Positions 6,910-15,817 of a stretch of 64,000 nucleotides of DNA are shown piece after piece (position 1 is the first letter of the stretch; each line of letters starts with the position of its first letter). Both the position numbers and the translations under genes were made by a program. The DNA is from Labrenzia sp. PHM005. GTDB lineage: Bacteria > Pseudomonadota > Alphaproteobacteria > Rhizobiales > Stappiaceae. A model generated the notes under the pieces. That model saw nothing but the letters and a program-made list of their open reading frames with translations. It was not told the origin of the DNA and ran no database searches. The DNA lies in contig NZ_CP041191.1 in the NCBI RefSeq assembly GCF_006517275.1, positions 5,389,001 to 5,453,000 on the forward strand, written 5' to 3'.

Positions 6910-8802
6910 GTGCCGAGTATTTTCTCCAGACTCTCCGCTGTGAATGGGACCAATCTTATCGCAGCTGCGGCTTTCGGCCTTGGAGCCTTCCATCTGGCCA
7001 CCGTTTCGGGTTTGATTTCTATTTCGACCATGCCCTTGCGGCTCATTCACGTGGCCCTCGCGTTTTCACTTCTGTTTGCGCTGAAACCGGTCAGCGAGCG
7101 TTTGAGCGGCACACGCGTAAACCAGGTCTTGTCGGCCGGGTTGATCGCGGCAGTCTTAGCTGCAAGCCTGTGGCTGATTTCCCGCTGGAAAGCGATTGCC
7201 TTCAGCGGTGGCCTGACAACAGACGGCGATTTTTATGCTGGAGCTGTCATTCTTCTTCTGGTTTTTGAAGCCGCCCGGCGCGGCATTGGCCTCATCCTGG
7301 CACTGATCACTCTGACCTTCTTCTGTTATCCCTTCCTCAGCCCTTACCTCCCAGGTCTCCTTCACGGACGTGGATACAGCTTTGAACGGATGGTCCTGTT
7401 CCTGACAACGGACACCCAAGGCGTCTACGGCATTCCGATCGGAGTTGCCGCCACCTACATCATCGTCTTCACGATCTTCGGCGCGATGTTGTCACGTTTT
7501 GGCGCCAGCGACTTTTTCTTCGAGATTTCAATTCGTTTGACGCAAGGCTTGCGGGCAGCCAGTGCCAAGTCGGCCGTCCTTTTCTCAACCCTCATCGGCA
7601 TGGTTTCCGGTTCTGCAGCAGGGAACGTTGCGGTCACCGGCACGGTCACAATTCCGATCATGAAACGCGAAGGTTACGCACCGCATCAGGCAGGCGCCAT
7701 CGAAGCCGTCGCCTCTACTGGAGGGCAGTTGATGCCGCCGGTCATGGGGGCCGCAGCGTTCATCATGGCCGAGATTGTCGGTGTTCCCTATACCAGCGTG
7801 ATGGCAGTCGCCATTCTACCGGCGTTGTTATTCTTCGGCTCCGCGTTTTTTGTCGTCCATATGCAGGCAGTCAAATCCGGCATTGAACCGGCCGACACCG
7901 ACCAAAGCGACGGCCGGCCAATATCAGCTGTGCTTTTGCAAGGCGCCCCCTTCATTGGTGCTTTTGGCATCCTTTTAGCGCTGATGCTTGTCGGGTTTTC
8001 TCCCTTCAAGGCGTCCCTTTGGGCGATGGCTGTGTTGATCGCACTGGATATTGTTCGATCCCGAAAGGTTGATCTGGAGCTGATCAAAAAAATTGCTCAA
8101 AGCGTTTCGGACGGTGCGCGCAATGTCATCACGATTTCAGCGGCCTGTGCCGCTGCGGGAATCATCTCCGGGACGCTTGGCATCACAGGCCTAGGATCGA
8201 AGATCGCGCTGTTGATTGACATCGCGGCCAACGGTCAATTGTTCCTGGCGTTGATCTTCACAATGGTTGCCTCAATCATCTTAGGTATGGGACTGCCGAC
8301 AACGGCTGCCTATCTCATCCTGGCAACGGTTGTTGCGCCCGCGCTGGTGAAGTTCGGCGTGCCGATGCTAACAGCGCATTTCTTCGTTTTCTACTACGGC
8401 TGCATCTCGACGATCACACCTCCCGTCGCCCTTGCCTCCTATGTGGCAGGCGGCATCGCAGGTGCGGATGTCAATAAGGTCGGCTGGACAGCTGCCTCTT
8501 ACGCAACAACAAGTTTCGTCCTGCCGTTTGCCTTTGTCTTTGGTCCCGGGCTTTTGATGCAAGGTGGATTTACAGACAACATAAGCGCTGTCGTCACTGG
8601 CTTTGCCGGTGTCGCCTGTGTAGCCGCAGGTGTCGTTGGTTGTTTGCTTTCGCCACTCAGCCCACTCAACCGGACAATCGCAATCGCCGCCGGACTTTGC
8701 TTGCTGATGCAAACGATACCGACCGCCGCAGTCGGCGTCGTTCTGCTTGGTTGGCTGTTGTTTCAGCAGCGGTCAGAAAAACAAATTTCACTTAAATCCT
8801 GA
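6910..8802 (+). CDS. TRAP transporter fused permease (4TM + 12TM)
   Basis: A 630-residue polytopic inner-membrane protein in which the small and large TRAP membrane domains are fused, as is normal with TAXI receptors. Diagnostic segments are GMVSGSAAGNVAVTGTVTIP, EAVASTGGQLMPPVMGAAAF and GMGLPTTAAYL. It drives substrate uptake with a sodium or proton gradient. The GTG at 6910 was chosen because AAAGG lies seven bases upstream; a TTG at 6871 would place the start inside the terminator stem just upstream. The cupin gene follows after 17 bases. Confidence 0.92.
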   Translation: MPSIFSRLSAVNGTNLIAAAAFGLGAFHLATVSGLISISTMPLRLIHVALAFSLLFALKPVSERLSGTRVNQVLSAGLIAAVLAASLWLISRWKAIAFSGGLTTDGDFYAGAVILLLVFEAARRGIGLILALITLTFFCYPFLSPYLPGLLHGRGYSFERMVLFLTTDTQGVYGIPIGVAATYIIVFTIFGAMLSRFGASDFFFEISIRLTQGLRAASAKSAVLFSTLIGMVSGSAAGNVAVTGTVTIPIMKREGYAPHQAGAIEAVASTGGQLMPPVMGAAAFIMAEIVGVPYTSVMAVAILPALLFFGSAFFVVHMQAVKSGIEPADTDQSDGRPISAVLLQGAPFIGAFGILLALMLVGFSPFKASLWAMAVLIALDIVRSRKVDLELIKKIAQSVSDGARNVITISAACAAAGIISGTLGITGLGSKIALLIDIAANGQLFLALIFTMVASIILGMGLPTTAAYLILATVVAPALVKFGVPMLTAHFFVFYYGCISTITPPVALASYVAGGIAGADVNKVGWTAASYATTSFVLPFAFVFGPGLLMQGGFTDNISAVVTGFAGVACVAAGVVGCLLSPLSPLNRTIAIAAGLCLLMQTIPTAAVGVVLLGWLLFQQRSEKQISLKS

Positions 8803-8819
8803 CGATACACGGAATAAAC

Positions 8820-9395
8820 ATGGCGAGAGAATTCAGACGCGTTGTCACCGGGCATGATGAGAACGGAGTGGCGGTTGTTGAAAGCGATAATATCGCGACC
8901 CACCGGCTGCAGCGGCCCAACCGGCCCGGCGTGACACTCACCAATTTTTGGCTGTCCGCTAGCACACCTGCGGAATACGACGGCCCCACGGAAACCTGTG
9001 ACGGACCATTTATCCTGCATCCGCCGAAAGGTGGCAGCGTATTCCGGGTGGTCGAATTCATGCCGGAGGATCCGGAGGTTCTTGCCAAACTGGATGGAAA
9101 GGCCGCTTTTGCCGAAATGGGCGCCGGCGCCAACATCGTCGAGGGTGCGCGCCACCCATTTATGCACCGGACCGACAGCGTCGATTACGCGGTCATCATG
9201 ACTGGCGAAATCTACATGTTGCTCGACGAGGACGAAGTACTATTGAAGGCGGGCGACGTTGTGGTCCAGCGCGGCACCAATCACGCTTGGTCAAACCGGG
9301 GAACGGAGCCCTGCTCCATTGCGTTCATTCTCGTGGATGGTGTCACCCAGCGAGATGCACCAGCAGACCAGCAAAAAGGCATTCCAGCCCGCTGA
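8820..9395 (+). CDS. Cupin-domain protein linked to the TRAP transporter
   Basis: A 191-residue protein with a C-terminal cupin barrel (about residues 95-180): GEIYMLLDEDEVLLKAGDVVVQRGTNHAW contains the second-motif Gly-Asp and His typical of metal-binding cupins. The N-terminal half holds an extra strand-rich region, PNRPGVTLTNFWLS. Related proteins are often found beside catabolic or uptake genes and may be isomerases, dioxygenases or binding proteins. It is probably the last gene of the TRAP operon, and its stop lies 9 bases from the convergent response regulator gene. It may process the substrate that the transporter brings in; this is inference. Confidence 0.8.
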   Translation: MAREFRRVVTGHDENGVAVVESDNIATHRLQRPNRPGVTLTNFWLSASTPAEYDGPTETCDGPFILHPPKGGSVFRVVEFMPEDPEVLAKLDGKAAFAEMGAGANIVEGARHPFMHRTDSVDYAVIMTGEIYMLLDEDEVLLKAGDVVVQRGTNHAWSNRGTEPCSIAFILVDGVTQRDAPADQQKGIPAR

Positions 9396-9404
9396 AAGGT
9401 TGTC

Positions 9405-10313
9405 TCAAAATGCAAACATCACTTCGGCGGCTCTGACGGCTGCCGAAGCCCGGTTTTCAACACCGAGTTTCACGAAAATCTGCTCCAGATGCTTGTTCAC
9501 CGTGCGTGGGCTAAGGCTCAGAATTTCACCAATATCCTTGTTCGACTTGCCCTTCGCAATCCAGATCAGCACTTCGGATTCCCGCTGTGTCAGCGTGAAT
9601 TCCTGCTGAAGTGCGTTTACCTGCCCATCTTCATCATCCGCTGTTACCCGGAAGAGGTTCTCATCCGAGCCAACCCGGCCGAGCGGGTGGAGCTGGACAG
9701 CCAGATCCTCAGACAATCCGAGCATGAAGTTGGTGCGCCGGGATGCCTCCTGGCCGCTGTCCATCCAATCGCCCAATGCCCGGCCCAGCTGAAACAGGCT
9801 CGCATCGGCATCTCCGGTGCGCGCTAAGAGTGTCTGAATTTGTGGAGTTGTCCAAAGAATTGCGCCCTCTGAAGAGACCGCAACCAGATGGCGCCCGGAA
9901 GCGTCCATGGCAACATGCGCGCTTTGCACTGAGCGCGCGTTTTTCAAATGAACCTTGATACGTGCCTTCAATTCGTCAACGTCGATCGGCTTGGTGAGAA
10001 AGTCGACACCGCCGCATTCCAGCGCTTTGACAATATGTTCGGTTTCAGACAGGCCGGTCATAAAGATCACCGGTACGTGCTTGAGGCCTGGATGGTCCTT
10101 CAATTTGCGGCAGGTTTCAAATCCGTCCAGTCCGGGCATGACCGCATCCATCAAGATTGTGTCCGGTGTCACCCTTTCGCAAACAGACAAGGCCGCCTCC
10201 CCGCTGGTGGCCACCAACACGGCAATTCCGGTTTTCTTCAGGGCTTCGGTCACAAATCCGAGGGAGTCTGGACTGTCATCCACCACAAGCACCGTGTCAC
10301 GGCGGTTATCCAT
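9405..10313 (-). CDS. Response regulator (REC + LuxR-type HTH) paired with the NCS1-kinase
   Basis: A 302-residue protein with an N-terminal receiver (about residues 5-125; acidic pocket VVDDSPDS, phospho-acceptor Asp in TILMDAVMPGLDG, Lys in FLTKPI), a middle region without a clear family match, and a C-terminal LuxR/FixJ HTH (about 235-298; LTQRESEVLIWIAKGKSNKDIGEIL). The ATG at 10313 was chosen because it overlaps the stop of the upstream kinase gene (ATGGATAA), showing translational coupling; the longer reading frame has no family support. It is the natural output partner of the NCS1-kinase. Targets unknown; the TRAP-cupin operon next door is a candidate. Confidence 0.9.
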   Translation of the reverse strand: MDNRRDTVLVVDDSPDSLGFVTEALKKTGIAVLVATSGEAALSVCERVTPDTILMDAVMPGLDGFETCRKLKDHPGLKHVPVIFMTGLSETEHIVKALECGGVDFLTKPIDVDELKARIKVHLKNARSVQSAHVAMDASGRHLVAVSSEGAILWTTPQIQTLLARTGDADASLFQLGRALGDWMDSGQEASRRTNFMLGLSEDLAVQLHPLGRVGSDENLFRVTADDEDGQVNALQQEFTLTQRESEVLIWIAKGKSNKDIGEILSLSPRTVNKHLEQIFVKLGVENRASAAVRAAEVMFAF

Positions 10314-13300
10314 CCTGCTCCTCCAATGCGCCCAAGACGTCCTTATATCCGTCGAAATCAAATCGGCTGAGATGCTCTTGCAGCGTATCGACCAATGCTG
10401 AGTTTTCGGGATCACCGGCAAGTTCAGTCAGTTTGGCCTCAATGCCCTCGACGTACCCGATTTCCGCCAGGCTCAACAGATCAGCGATATGGCGCCCCCC
10501 CGGGGACTGAATTGTCTCGTTTGACGGCTTAGCCACTGCCGGCTCACTTTGAACCTTTTCCGACCACTCCACCCCAGTGTGCTGCTGGATGAGATCTAGA
10601 AGTTGGTGAATGTCGAAAGGCTTGGCCAAGGTGGCTGTGTGATGATCAGGACCCTCCGGCCGGAGCGCCTGATCGCCGATATTTGCCGACAACATGATCA
10701 CCGGCGCCGTTTCTTTTTGGGTCCGGAGCTTTGCCACCAGCTCCCAACCGTTCAGCCCGGGCATCAGGATATCAACCAGGTAAAGATCTGGATGGAGAGG
10801 CAGGATCGCTTCCAGACACTGCTGCCCGCTTGCAGCTTCCAGGACGGCAAATCCGAGCGGGTCGAGTATGTCGCGCACCAGAGCACGATGATCGGGGTTG
10901 TCATCAACCACAGCAATGAGCCGCCGCTGCCCCGCATAACCGCTGATCCGTTTTTCCCGCCGTACCGCGCCCACGGGTTTGTCGACAGCGGCCAGCATCA
11001 GGCGCACCTCAAAACGCGCACCTGCGCCTTCGCTGCTCGACAATGCAAGGGCTCCGCCCAGCGTTTCAGTCAGGAGTTTCGTGATAGTTAACCCGAGCCC
11101 AAGACCAGGGGTCCGGTCTGTCTTGGCGTCTTCGCTGCGCCCGAAAGGCTCGAAGATTTTTGTCTGCTCGCCCAAGGCAATGCCCGGCCCGGTGTCTTCA
11201 ACCACAAAGCTGGCCACCTGGGACCGGTAGGACACCTTTAGGGACACACTCCCCTTTTCGGTAAACTTGATCGCATTCGACAAAAGATTGACCAGGATCT
11301 GGCGGAGCCGTTTCTCGTCCGTGCGCACAATCGCCGGCAAGCTGTCTGACCGTTCAAAATGAAACTCCAGCCCTTTGGCCCGCGCTTGCATCCGGAACAT
11401 ATCGACGATCTGGTCAAGGAAGTCATGACAGTTGATTTCATTAGAATAGACCTGCAGCCGGCCGGCTTCGATCCGGGAAATGTCCAGAAGGCCGTCAATC
11501 AGGCCCGACAAGTGTTCGGCGCTGCGCCGAATGGTCGTGACGGCAGGCTTGCGCGCTGGGGGCAAGCTGTCATCACGCTCCAGCACTTGGGCATACCCTA
11601 AAACCGCATTGAGCGGTGTGCGCAATTCATGGCTGAGACCAACCACATAGCGGCTTTTGGCCAGGTTCGCCGCTTCGGCCTCTTCCTTGGCTGTCTGGAG
11701 CGCCGCGTCGGTCACCCTATGGGCGTTAATTTCCTTTTGCAGAAGAGCGTTTTGGCGGGCGGATTCTTCCTCCGCTACATGGCGGGTATCATGAGCAAGT
11801 ACAAGGAACCAAGAGGCTATGCCGGCTGCAATAGCAAAAACGAAGAAGATCAGAGCGACGATTTCGGCAAGGATCCCGGCTGGATCTCCAAGACGGCTGG
11901 CAGCTTGGGAATAGATGATCCAAAGCACAGCCCCAATTGCCGCAATCGCGAACATAGCCGTCAGCGCATAACGGCCGAGCCGGGTTCGGAAGACCTCCAA
12001 CACGGGCACCGGGAACACGGCCGCCGCCACCGTACCAAGCTGGTGGTTCAGGCGGGCTTTGGGCTTGCAGGAATCATGACAACGGGCATCGAGCGAACAG
12101 CACAAAGAACAGATCGGCGCCTGATAGGCCGGACAATAGGCCATGTCTTCCGGCTCAAAGGGATTTTCGCAGATCGAACAGGCGATCTGGTCGATGCTTT
12201 GCCAGCTCTGACGCGGCTTGCGGGCCAGATAGAACTTGCCCTTTGTAGCCCAAGCAATCACTGGTGCAGCGACAAAGGCAACAATCATTGCCAGGAAGGT
12301 CGACAAAGCTGCGGCCGTTTCTCCAAAATGACCATAATGCGCAACAAGCGCGATCCCTGCCGCCAGCAGCATCGCACCAGTGCCGACCGGGTTGATGTCA
12401 TAAAGATGTGCGCGCTTGAACTCGATCCCGGGTGGCGACAAGCCAAGCGGTTTGTTGATAAAAAGATCCGCTGAAATGGCTGACAACCACGCCATTGCGA
12501 TGATGGAAAAGACTCCTAGTGTCTCTTCCAAGAGCCGGTAGATCCCAAGCTCCATCAACAAGAGCGCAATGCCGACATTGAACACCAGCCACACCACGCG
12601 TCCGGGATGAGAGTGGGTCAGACGGGAGAAAAAATTCGACCACGCCAGCGACCCGGCATAGGCGTTCATGACGTTGATTTTCAGCTGCGCGACCACCACA
12701 AAAGCGGCCATTAGCAACAAAACAACAGTCTCGTTGGGGATCATGTACCCGAAGGCAACAGTGTACATCCGGGAAGGATCATCAGCATGCTCAACTGGAA
12801 CGCCATGAGAGAGCACCAGAACGGCCAAGAAAGATCCAGCCAGCATTTTGGGCGCCCCAAGCACCACCCAACCCGGCCCTGCCAGAAACACGGCAAGTTT
12901 GTGCCGACGGCGCGCATATTCCTTGGATGGAAGGAACCGAAGGAAATCGACCTGTTCACCGATTTGCGCCATCAACGCGAGAATGACGGCTGATGCCGCT
13001 CCGAAACTGACAAGGCTGACACTATCCCAGCCACTGTCCGGAGCTTTCAAGGTACCTGTTGCCGGATCAATACCTGAAAAACTCAGCCAGGTTCCGATGG
13101 CCTGCCAGTCGGTCAACACGATGAATACAAACGGCAGGATGTTCAAGATGATCCAGAACGGCTGGGTGGCCAATTGAAATCGGCTGATCCAGGTGATGCC
13201 GTGGGTCACAAGCGGAATGACGGCCACGGCGCTGACGATGTACCCCAGCCAAAGTGGCACGCCGAAAGCGAACTCCAGCGCCCCGGACATGATCGAAGCT

Positions 13301-13698
13301 TCGATTGCAAACAGGATGAAGGTGAAACTGGCGTAGATCAGCGACGTAACCGTTGACCCGATGTAACCGAACCCCGCGCCGCGGGTGAGCAGATCGATGT
13401 CCACGCCATAACGCACCGCATAACGGCTGATCGGCAGTCCAACCACCAGCAGTACAAAACTGCCAACAAAGATGGCGAGAAACGCGTTTGCCGTTCCGTG
13501 CGACAACGTAATCGCGCCGCCAATCGCCTCTAGAGCCAGAAATGAAATGGCTCCGATTGCCGTTTGGGAGATGGCTCTGGACGAAAACTTACGGGCACTT
13601 TTTGCGGTAAACCTAAGTGCATAGTCCTCAAGGGTCTGATTGTTGACCCACTTATTGTATTGACGGCGGATCGGCACGATGCGTTGCCGCGCCGTCAC
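10306..13698 (-). CDS. NCS1-permease / cysteine-rich / hybrid histidine kinase fusion
   Basis: This 1130-residue protein joins an uptake-transporter fold to a kinase. Residues about 1-490 form a multi-helix permease of the NCS1 (cytosine/purine/allantoin) type, opening with NNQTLEDYALRFTAKSARKF. About 506-545 is a cysteine-rich module (CSIC, then single Cys, CSLCC and CHDSC) suggestive of a zinc site. Two to three more helices follow near 570-640, then the kinase: H-box SHELRTPLNAVLGYAQ (His about 689), N-box NLLSNAIKF, DTGPGIA and GLGLGLTITK, and a receiver (about 930-1050, Asp in YLVDILMPGLNG). A C-terminal tail of about 65 residues is unassigned. It probably senses a nucleobase-like compound, by transport or binding, and phosphorylates the overlapping response regulator. 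Ligand unknown. Confidence 0.9.
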   Translation of the reverse strand: MTARQRIVPIRRQYNKWVNNQTLEDYALRFTAKSARKFSSRAISQTAIGAISFLALEAIGGAITLSHGTANAFLAIFVGSFVLLVVGLPISRYAVRYGVDIDLLTRGAGFGYIGSTVTSLIYASFTFILFAIEASIMSGALEFAFGVPLWLGYIVSAVAVIPLVTHGITWISRFQLATQPFWIILNILPFVFIVLTDWQAIGTWLSFSGIDPATGTLKAPDSGWDSVSLVSFGAASAVILALMAQIGEQVDFLRFLPSKEYARRRHKLAVFLAGPGWVVLGAPKMLAGSFLAVLVLSHGVPVEHADDPSRMYTVAFGYMIPNETVVLLLMAAFVVVAQLKINVMNAYAGSLAWSNFFSRLTHSHPGRVVWLVFNVGIALLLMELGIYRLLEETLGVFSIIAMAWLSAISADLFINKPLGLSPPGIEFKRAHLYDINPVGTGAMLLAAGIALVAHYGHFGETAAALSTFLAMIVAFVAAPVIAWATKGKFYLARKPRQSWQSIDQIACSICENPFEPEDMAYCPAYQAPICSLCCSLDARCHDSCKPKARLNHQLGTVAAAVFPVPVLEVFRTRLGRYALTAMFAIAAIGAVLWIIYSQAASRLGDPAGILAEIVALIFFVFAIAAGIASWFLVLAHDTRHVAEEESARQNALLQKEINAHRVTDAALQTAKEEAEAANLAKSRYVVGLSHELRTPLNAVLGYAQVLERDDSLPPARKPAVTTIRRSAEHLSGLIDGLLDISRIEAGRLQVYSNEINCHDFLDQIVDMFRMQARAKGLEFHFERSDSLPAIVRTDEKRLRQILVNLLSNAIKFTEKGSVSLKVSYRSQVASFVVEDTGPGIALGEQTKIFEPFGRSEDAKTDRTPGLGLGLTITKLLTETLGGALALSSSEGAGARFEVRLMLAAVDKPVGAVRREKRISGYAGQRRLIAVVDDNPDHRALVRDILDPLGFAVLEAASGQQCLEAILPLHPDLYLVDILMPGLNGWELVAKLRTQKETAPVIMLSANIGDQALRPEGPDHHTATLAKPFDIHQLLDLIQQHTGVEWSEKVQSEPAVAKPSNETIQSPGGRHIADLLSLAEIGYVEGIEAKLTELAGDPENSALVDTLQEHLSRFDFDGYKDVLGALEEQDG

Positions 13699-14206
13699 TG
13701 AGCTGCCTCTTTTTTGTTCAGCTGCCGCTTCGCCAGGCAGTCATCAGACGCCATCACACCAACAATAACCTTTTTGTGTTTCGTCGGCTGAAGCAAAGCA
13801 ATTTCCGCGCCACAGCCGAAATACCAGTGGTGTAGCGGGCCATATTTAAAACTTTAAAGTTCAACCCGAGGAAGAGATAACTATCTCAAGTTGCATTGAC
13901 AATATTCACAATTAATAACAAAAATTATCTTCTATATTATCCAAATACGCTACCTGTTCATGTTTTAAAAACTGAATCATGAAACATAATATATGAAATA
14001 AAGAATCAAATGAAAAGTATATCTACACTTCGTGATAATTATACTTATAGAATTTCACACGATGAAGTTTTATACTAATTGTATCACAAAAATTATTTTA
14101 CATATCAAACGTTACCCAATGAAGAAACAAAAATACGAAATCTATCAACCTATAGGTGAGGCAAACGCCAAGACACTAAAACAGCAAAGAGAGAGCCGAG
14201 GTACAC
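13699..14206. other. Long AT-rich intergenic region upstream of the BKACE gene
   Basis: About 500 bases between the divergent NCS1-kinase and BKACE genes. From about 13840 to 14160 the sequence is much richer in A and T than its surroundings, with many short runs of A or T. I find no conserved ORF, RNA gene or clear palindrome. It probably holds both promoters and may be a site for a silencing or bending protein. Confidence 0.5.
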
Positions 14207-15703
14207 ATGCAGAAGTCTATGTTCATCACCGCAGCCCCCGTAGGCGCCGTTCCGAAACGCCTGAACGCCGAAGATCCCAAGTTCCTTTCCAAAGATACCC
14301 TTGCGCAATTGACCGTCGATGCAGCGCAGGCGGAAACCTCTTTGCAGGATCTCTTGACACACAATGGCTGGGAGACGGTCGGCTCTGGTGGTTTTCATAT
14401 CAGCTTCACCGCCATGCATCCGGCAAATAGCCTTCCTGAGACCGTATTTGCAAACCTGCCCCGCGCTTCGGCCTTTAAACTCGCCTCTTTGCTGTTCACG
14501 CAAGGGTGGCGCTCCGACCGCCAGGGAAAACTCTTCTGGCCATGGGGCCGCCCAGGCGGCAGTTCCTACATCCCGCCGTCAATGGCCAATGACATTCGCG
14601 CAATACCAAATGCCGAATCCGAAATACTAGAGGCCGGTTGGACCGTTTGCGATGTAGGCGTTTGGCAGCCAGGCCGAGGCTGTTCCCCGTACCTGCCGGT
14701 CTCACCGGAAGACATTGTCCGGGAATCCTTGGCGTGCTTTCAGGCCGGTGCGGCCATCGTCCATCTGCACACCCGTGATATGCAAGACGAAATCATTCTA
14801 AGGTCACCGGACGGTTCTGTGGCTGCGCGGCTGTCTCAGCAAGCCAATTGCATAGATGTTCCGCAGTACGATCAAATCATTCCTGCGGTCTCGAGACATT
14901 TCCCGGAAGGAGTTTTGAACATCTCCACAAGTGTGCGTGGCAGCCGGTCTGATTTTGACAGTCCTAAAAGACGTTCGGCGCTTAAGCGCTACGATGTCGC
15001 CCAGCGTGTTCCTGATATCGCAACCTTCAGTCCCGGCAGTGTGCGTTTCAAAGCCGGAGGCGGCTACGAAAACAATCCCGGTTTCCTTGCCGATCAAGCA
15101 GCACATTTGCGGGAGTTTGGCATCCGACCAGAAGTCGAGGTGTTCAACCAGACAATCCTGGAGCGGGCGACGGGGTCTTGTGCCGGACTTTTGAAAACCT
15201 GCGGTGAACCAATTCTTTTCATGCTGGTCGCCGGTGTCGACCAAGTCGGCGAACATGCAGACGGCGGTCTTTACGACGATTCCCTGATCCCAAGTCCGAT
15301 CAAGGACGAAGCCATCCGGCTTCTGAAAACCTGCGGAGTTTCTGAAGCCGAGCAAGCCGCCCAGTTGCTCATCGATGGGCTGAAGCCGGCCGTCCACAAA
15401 ATCCGCAGCCGCTTCTCGGACGCCATGATTTCAATCTTGCTGCCTGGCCCGTTGCAGGCTCTCATCGTGGATGTTGCCCTGGCGCTGAACCTCGACGGCA
15501 TCCGGGTCGGATTGGAAGATTCTCTAACGATACCCGACCCGCTGGTGCCCGGCGGCAGCCGAAAGGCCCTGGGAACTTATGAGCAGGTCGACCTGGTCTA
15601 TCACCGCCTGTCCTACCGCAATGTGCGGATCATTACTTCTTCGGAGTTGAAAGACATGCTGGGCCTGACGAACGCTCCGGCCCCCTTGCAAGAAATCGCC
15701 TAG
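14207..15703 (+). CDS. Enlarged BKACE-family (DUF849) beta-keto acid cleavage enzyme
   Basis: BKACE enzymes condense a beta-keto acid with acetyl-CoA and release acetoacetate plus a new CoA ester, using a zinc ion. The family core is visible: the first strand MFITAAPVGAVP, then SPYLPVSPEDIVRESLACF and AGAAIVHLHTRD (His-x-His zinc ligands near residues 186 and 188), EVEVF, and VGLEDSL (Glu near 436). At 498 residues it is about 200 longer than the usual 270-310. The extra length is mostly an insertion of roughly 150 residues between the first strand and the SPYLPV segment. A start at 14207 gives the typical N terminus, though GAGAGCCGAGG is only a moderate ribosome site. The substrate is unknown; the convergent BCCT transporter makes a carnitine/betaine-type compound possible. 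Confidence 0.82.
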   Translation: MQKSMFITAAPVGAVPKRLNAEDPKFLSKDTLAQLTVDAAQAETSLQDLLTHNGWETVGSGGFHISFTAMHPANSLPETVFANLPRASAFKLASLLFTQGWRSDRQGKLFWPWGRPGGSSYIPPSMANDIRAIPNAESEILEAGWTVCDVGVWQPGRGCSPYLPVSPEDIVRESLACFQAGAAIVHLHTRDMQDEIILRSPDGSVAARLSQQANCIDVPQYDQIIPAVSRHFPEGVLNISTSVRGSRSDFDSPKRRSALKRYDVAQRVPDIATFSPGSVRFKAGGGYENNPGFLADQAAHLREFGIRPEVEVFNQTILERATGSCAGLLKTCGEPILFMLVAGVDQVGEHADGGLYDDSLIPSPIKDEAIRLLKTCGVSEAEQAAQLLIDGLKPAVHKIRSRFSDAMISILLPGPLQALIVDVALALNLDGIRVGLEDSLTIPDPLVPGGSRKALGTYEQVDLVYHRLSYRNVRIITSSELKDMLGLTNAPAPLQEIA

Positions 15704-15731
15704 CCGATTGTTGCCACTGCTTTGAAATGGA

Positions 15732-15762
15732 ACCGGCAGGAGAGCCATGCTCTCCCGCCGGT
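15732..15762. terminator. Hairpin between convergent BKACE and BCCT genes
   Basis: ACCGGC-A-GGAGAGC, loop CAT, GCTCTCC-C-GCCGGT: 13 paired bases with one mismatch. The T-tract is poor on both sides, so it is a probable but not classic terminator; its place between two converging genes supports the call. Confidence 0.5.
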
Positions 15763-15817
15763 CATCTGTTAGTCAAACCTCAGCAAAGTTCGATTACTCC
15801 GCTTGAGACCCATGCTC

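Noticed and set aside
11629..12474. 281-codon + strand frame inside the NCS1-kinase gene
   Set aside because: Composition is unlike a protein and it lies wholly within a well-supported gene.
14032..14430. 132-codon + strand frame crossing into the BKACE gene
   Set aside because: It starts in AT-rich DNA, reads the BKACE gene out of frame and has no similarity I know.
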